From Blasia pusilla (lineage: Eukaryota > Marchantiophyta > Marchantiopsida > Blasiales): 64,000 bases of DNA. Position numbers and translations under genes: made by a program. Shown here in pieces: positions 60,870 to 64,000 of this stretch. The notes under the pieces are model-generated. The model did no database searches, was not told where the DNA came from, and worked only from the letters and a program-made list of their open reading frames with translations. Numbering within the stretch: the first letter of the stretch is position 1; the number at the start of each line of letters is the position of its first letter. The stretch lies in the NCBI GenBank assembly GCA_050084515.1, contig CM114271.1, forward strand, positions 16,120,001 through 16,184,000, in the 5' to 3' direction.

Positions 60870-61475
60870 AACTTTGATGAAATCTGCAATCAACCATGTT
60901 TCATCCAAACAACCATGTTAATGATAAAATACACACTGTTGTAATAGCAAGAAAAAATGTACAAAGAACTCCCAAAATTTGTGTGATCTTCAATCTATCC
61001 TAGCCGACTCTTCAAGACAAAATCCAGGCTCAAGACATGCAAGTTGCACTATATCACGGATTCCAACACGGGTTTGATCCCAAGGAAGATGGAGCTCCAA
61101 ATGAGCTTCCTCCGAGGTATATCCCACTGGGTACCTCCATGGATGACATGTAAAATCAGGTCACTTCCTCTCACTAGGTCACTAATGAAGTGTAGTACAC
61201 AAGTACTAACTCCCTAATAACTACATATGTGGTCCCCTCATGAGACCAACTACGAACTAACCCATCATCCTATAGGTCCAAGTGGAGCCATACATGGCTG
61301 GGAAGGTCAACCTCTCAAAGGTTGCCATTCCTCATAAAGGGAAGGGTGACCTACACTCGTAGGCCACTTCCAAACAACAGGTCACATATGACCTCTCAAA
61401 ATAGGGAAGTACAAGACCCCTCTAAGGCCTCGATACTATCTCGTCCTATGCCTCATCTACCATGACAATTATTGT
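60870..61475 (-). mobile_element. LTR-B copy, right arm of inverted repeat
   Basis: This is a minus-oriented LTR-B, homologous to 6530-7137. Its right-hand 390 bp pair with 60455-60850 across a spacer of about 230 bp. It follows (in minus orientation) the 3' end of the pol copy. Confidence 0.85.
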
Positions 61476-61479
61476 GCAA

Positions 61480-61590
61480 ATACACTTCGTTGCCAACATG
61501 CATCAATTGTCATGTACGCACACGTCTAAGATCCATCTACCTAACTATGAATCCTAACATCTCTACACATGAACGACAGGCCAACGCTTG
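61480..61590 (-). repeat. LTR-like tail after the second pol copy
   Basis: It contains CGTTGCCAACATGCATCAAT and AACTATGAATCCTAACATCT, matching 6425-6510. Read on the minus strand it parallels the short LTR-like segment 17837-18031 of the first element. Confidence 0.6.
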
Positions 61591-61785
61591 TCGCCCCCCT
61601 AGCTGGTGGTGAGGTCTCTCTAGCTCCATATAGCGTACACAACAAGTCTAAATGCTATGCAGCTTTTTGGTGCTAAAATCAAGAGGTCGGATGCTATGTC
61701 GCCCAATCATTAGTTACCTTCCTACAATCCATAACACCAAGAGTCATCTTGTAATATACCTATCACTCCTATGTACATCAAGGAC

Positions 61786-61898
61786 AAAGCCAATGTCTTG
61801 GACGAACCAAGTCAAGAGGCGGCCTCAAATACGACATATGCCATCCTCGAGAACACCCATCACAAACTAGTATCATGGTTGCTCCTTTGGCAGACTTT
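61786..61898 (-). pseudogene. Second half of a PHD finger (gypsy pol copy 2)
   Basis: The minus strand reads KGATMILVCDGCSRGWHMSY, then LRPPL and HWLCP*CT. The CDGC pair, His and final C-P-x-C are in place; the ligand after His is Tyr instead of Cys, and a TGA replaces the residue between the last Cys pair. The matching first half (CMLC) is at about 62800, on the other side of the LTR-A derivative. Confidence 0.8.
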
Positions 61899-61899
61899 T

Positions 61900-62791
61900 A
61901 CGTCTTTTAGGATAGATCAGTGAGATCTATTAGAGTGCCTTTACAATTAGTGGAGGATAGGCTCAGGAGGTCGAGGATGACTTGCAGAGGCCCTGGGAAA
62001 TCTGAGAGAGCAAGTTTTCCCTTCGTTTCGGCTCATTTAGAGCCATATTGAGAAACTTACTATTTTAGGTAAGTACCATTTTGATTATATGGTTGATTTT
62101 CTATTTTTGGTAAGTGACCCTTGACCTCCTACATCAGGTTAAGAGCCAAGGTGGTGACTTGGGAGCATAAGTTACCATGGAGAGAGCTTGGGAGAGGGGA
62201 GGGGTATACCTAAAGGAGAGAGAGCTTGAGAGCTCATTTCTCTTTGTTGAACCTCTTGGCATAAGGCGGCAGAGCTTTGATCCCTTGTCTTGTGAGTGTA
62301 ACCCAAGCCTCTCATTAGGAGAGTGGGTTTGGTTTGACATTGAGAAGGACATGTGAGAGTGCACACATGTGAGAACTATGGTATTGTGAGAGAGATTGGA
62401 TCTTATTTTACAAAGAGAGAATGAGTGAGAGAGAGCTTCATGGGGGAGCTTGCTTGTTGCCGCACAACATACGTCTCAGTGAGAGAGTGTAGATTTAGTG
62501 CCGCATGTTTAGTTTGAGTGATTGAGGGATTACTTGCAAGATTGAGAGTGATCATGTGAGAGGGGCACAAAGGGAATCACGGCGTCCTTTTGGGACTTTG
62601 AGACGTCTGAGAGTGCACACGTGTGAGAACTATGGTATCGTGAGAGAGATTGGATCTTATTTTATTAAACATATTATGGTACTTCTTGTCTGGTTATTTG
62701 GATGTCATGAGTTAGCATGGGATCTTGCGTGTTTGTATGTGTGTTCGGTAAAAGCGATGTATGTTGAGTAGCAATGTGTATGCACACAACA
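61900..62791 (+). mobile_element. LTR-A derivative inserted in the PHD finger of pol copy 2
   Basis: An LTR-A body (61900-62410) is followed by element leader (GAGCTTCATGGGGGAGCTTG, then GTGCCGCATGTTTAGTTTGA) and then by a second LTR-A 3' part ending TGTATGCACACAACA. Gag and pol are absent, so this is a non-autonomous deletion derivative of about 0.9 kb. It lies in opposite orientation to the pol it splits. Confidence 0.7.
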
Positions 62792-64000
62792 AGGCCTGCA
62801 CAACATGCATCTAAAGCCTGCACGAGCAATAGCCAAACTCGTATCAATACTCCCATCCATGTTCAAAAGATGAAATGGCACACTATTATGCACATGATCT
62901 TTCCAAACGGTACCATCATCACCCTCTAAAACAAGGACTCCTGATTTCTCGCACTCGCATAATAGTGTCTCCCGCCGTAACGTCCAATGTCTTCGGCATT
63001 GTCTGCTGTAGGTAGACAAAATTTCTAGGATGGAATCTCCGATTCTCTGGTCGACACCCTCCTCCACGTGTAGTCGCGAATCTTAGAGTATCGCGATGTT
63101 GATCAATAACCAGGTTCTCAAACGCCATAGGCATGACTCTATGAAAGAGCTCAACCCGCTAAGAACACACTCGCACCCAAATGTTTGGATTGTCAAGATC
63201 AAGCACCTCAACCAAATCTCATCGAATAGACAATGGTAACTTTGGCTCTCTCCTCTAGCCGCTCCCTCACTCAACCTATCCGGCAATGCTACCAACTCAA
63301 TCGATTTGGAAAAGTGCTCCACCATGACCAACATATACCCACTATGGCGTCCTATCAATGGCAAAGGACCTACAAATTATAAACTCCAACTATACCCAAA
63401 TCCCATTATCGATAAAGGATGCGAGTGTGGTGTCGGAGCATTGAATGATGCCCGCACCCTATCACATACAATGCATATGGCTACAAACTTTTGAACATCA
63501 ATTCGCATACCACGCCTCCAATATTGAATCTGAATCAAGCTATACGTACCCTCGAATCCAAAATGCCCTAACTCATCGTGAGCATGTCTCACAAACGGTG
63601 CTCGATGCAAAGGATGAGGTACCATCCGCACTCGTCCATCCTCCCAAACTCCAAGCTAATGCGATCCCTCCCACCTGAACCTCTTGACTCGCTGTAGGAC
63701 TCGATCTTGATCTCTAGCATCCACCATGCTTGCTAAGACACCAGTGCGCACATACTCCAAGACCAACTCATCATCATGGATTTCTCGAGTTTGTGTCGAC
63801 TCCTCACCAGCATTTGGATCTTAGGACTCACCATCAAACCTCCCTCTTGGAGTGGATGCCTCTTGCTGACCTGACAGAGCCAAAAGACACAAATACATAG
63901 ATGCATGCCAACCCCGGACTATCTCCTCATCACTCTCACCATGCCACCGCGCTCCAGTGGCATCGTTGTGGCTTGTGCATGGGTTATGGCTCAACACCTC
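62792..64000 (-). pseudogene. Gypsy pol copy 2: RNase H end, integrase, start of PHD
   Basis: The copy enters from the right window edge. On the minus strand it reads HNPCTSHNDATGARWHGESD, PFVRHAHDELGHFGFEGTYS, CIVCDRVRASFNAPTP, GPLPLIGRHSGYMLVMVEHF, FENLVIDQHRDTLRFATTRG, LEGDDGTVWKDHVHN and GFRCMLC. The HHCC zinc site is intact. About 300 bp of the integrase core is deleted after DRLSEGAARG (near 63250), and the first catalytic Asp position is a stop (TAA). It is the same family as the 7138-18674 element but an independent copy. Any methyltransferase region would lie beyond the window. Confidence 0.9.

Overview
The window looks like nuclear DNA of a land plant with a large, repeat-rich genome. 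The evidence is one intact AP2/ERF transcription factor gene of the EAR-repressor type, a mitochondrial-type HSP70 pseudogene, and long AT-rich intergenic tracts full of decayed Ty3/gypsy, Ty1/copia and LINE sequence. The gypsy pol sequence and a gypsy-borne cytosine methyltransferase are suggestive of a seed-free lineage (moss, liverwort, lycophyte or similar). That placement is inference only; the species cannot be named from this sequence.

Layout. 0-5 kb: coding-like debris, including a minus-strand fragment, a direct duplication of about 320 bp, a broken mitochondrial HSP70 3' end and a 106-codon open frame that may be a last exon. 6.4-18.7 kb: a solo LTR (called LTR-B here), then a decayed Ty3/gypsy element of about 11.5 kb bounded by LTR-A copies. 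Its order is gag - protease - linker - C5 cytosine-DNA methyltransferase - RT - RNase H - integrase - PHD finger. Two later insertions interrupt it: a 1.03-kb LTR-like element with a GATGG target duplication, and an inverted LTR-A solo carrying a perfect (CA)98 run. 18.7-32.5 kb: mostly AT-rich, with satellites, hairpins and degenerate LTR remnants. 33-44.6 kb: GC-rich, with the single clear gene (ERF repressor, 36522-37436, minus) and several LINE 3' tails, ending in a 5'-truncated LINE (42491-44108, minus) with a restriction-like-endonuclease type C-terminus. 44.7-52 kb: AT-rich, with strong hairpins and a dead copia RT. 54-58.7 kb: GC-rich, no recognised gene. 60.4-64 kb: two LTR-B copies in inverted orientation, followed by a second gypsy pol of the same family (minus strand) whose PHD finger is split by an LTR-A derivative.

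The most interesting system is the gypsy family that carries both a DNA methyltransferase and a PHD-type chromatin reader. The PHD finger is present in both copies seen here, and between the two copies every zinc-ligand position is occupied at least once. The methyltransferase retains recognisable motifs I, IV, VI, IX and X. All copies in the window are dead, and many of the stops are explained by C-to-T or G-to-A transitions, as expected of methylated DNA. DNMT-bearing retrotransposons are already known in dinoflagellates and in a charophyte alga, so the methyltransferase part has precedent; the pairing with a PHD finger in a land-plant-like genome is what deserves follow-up.
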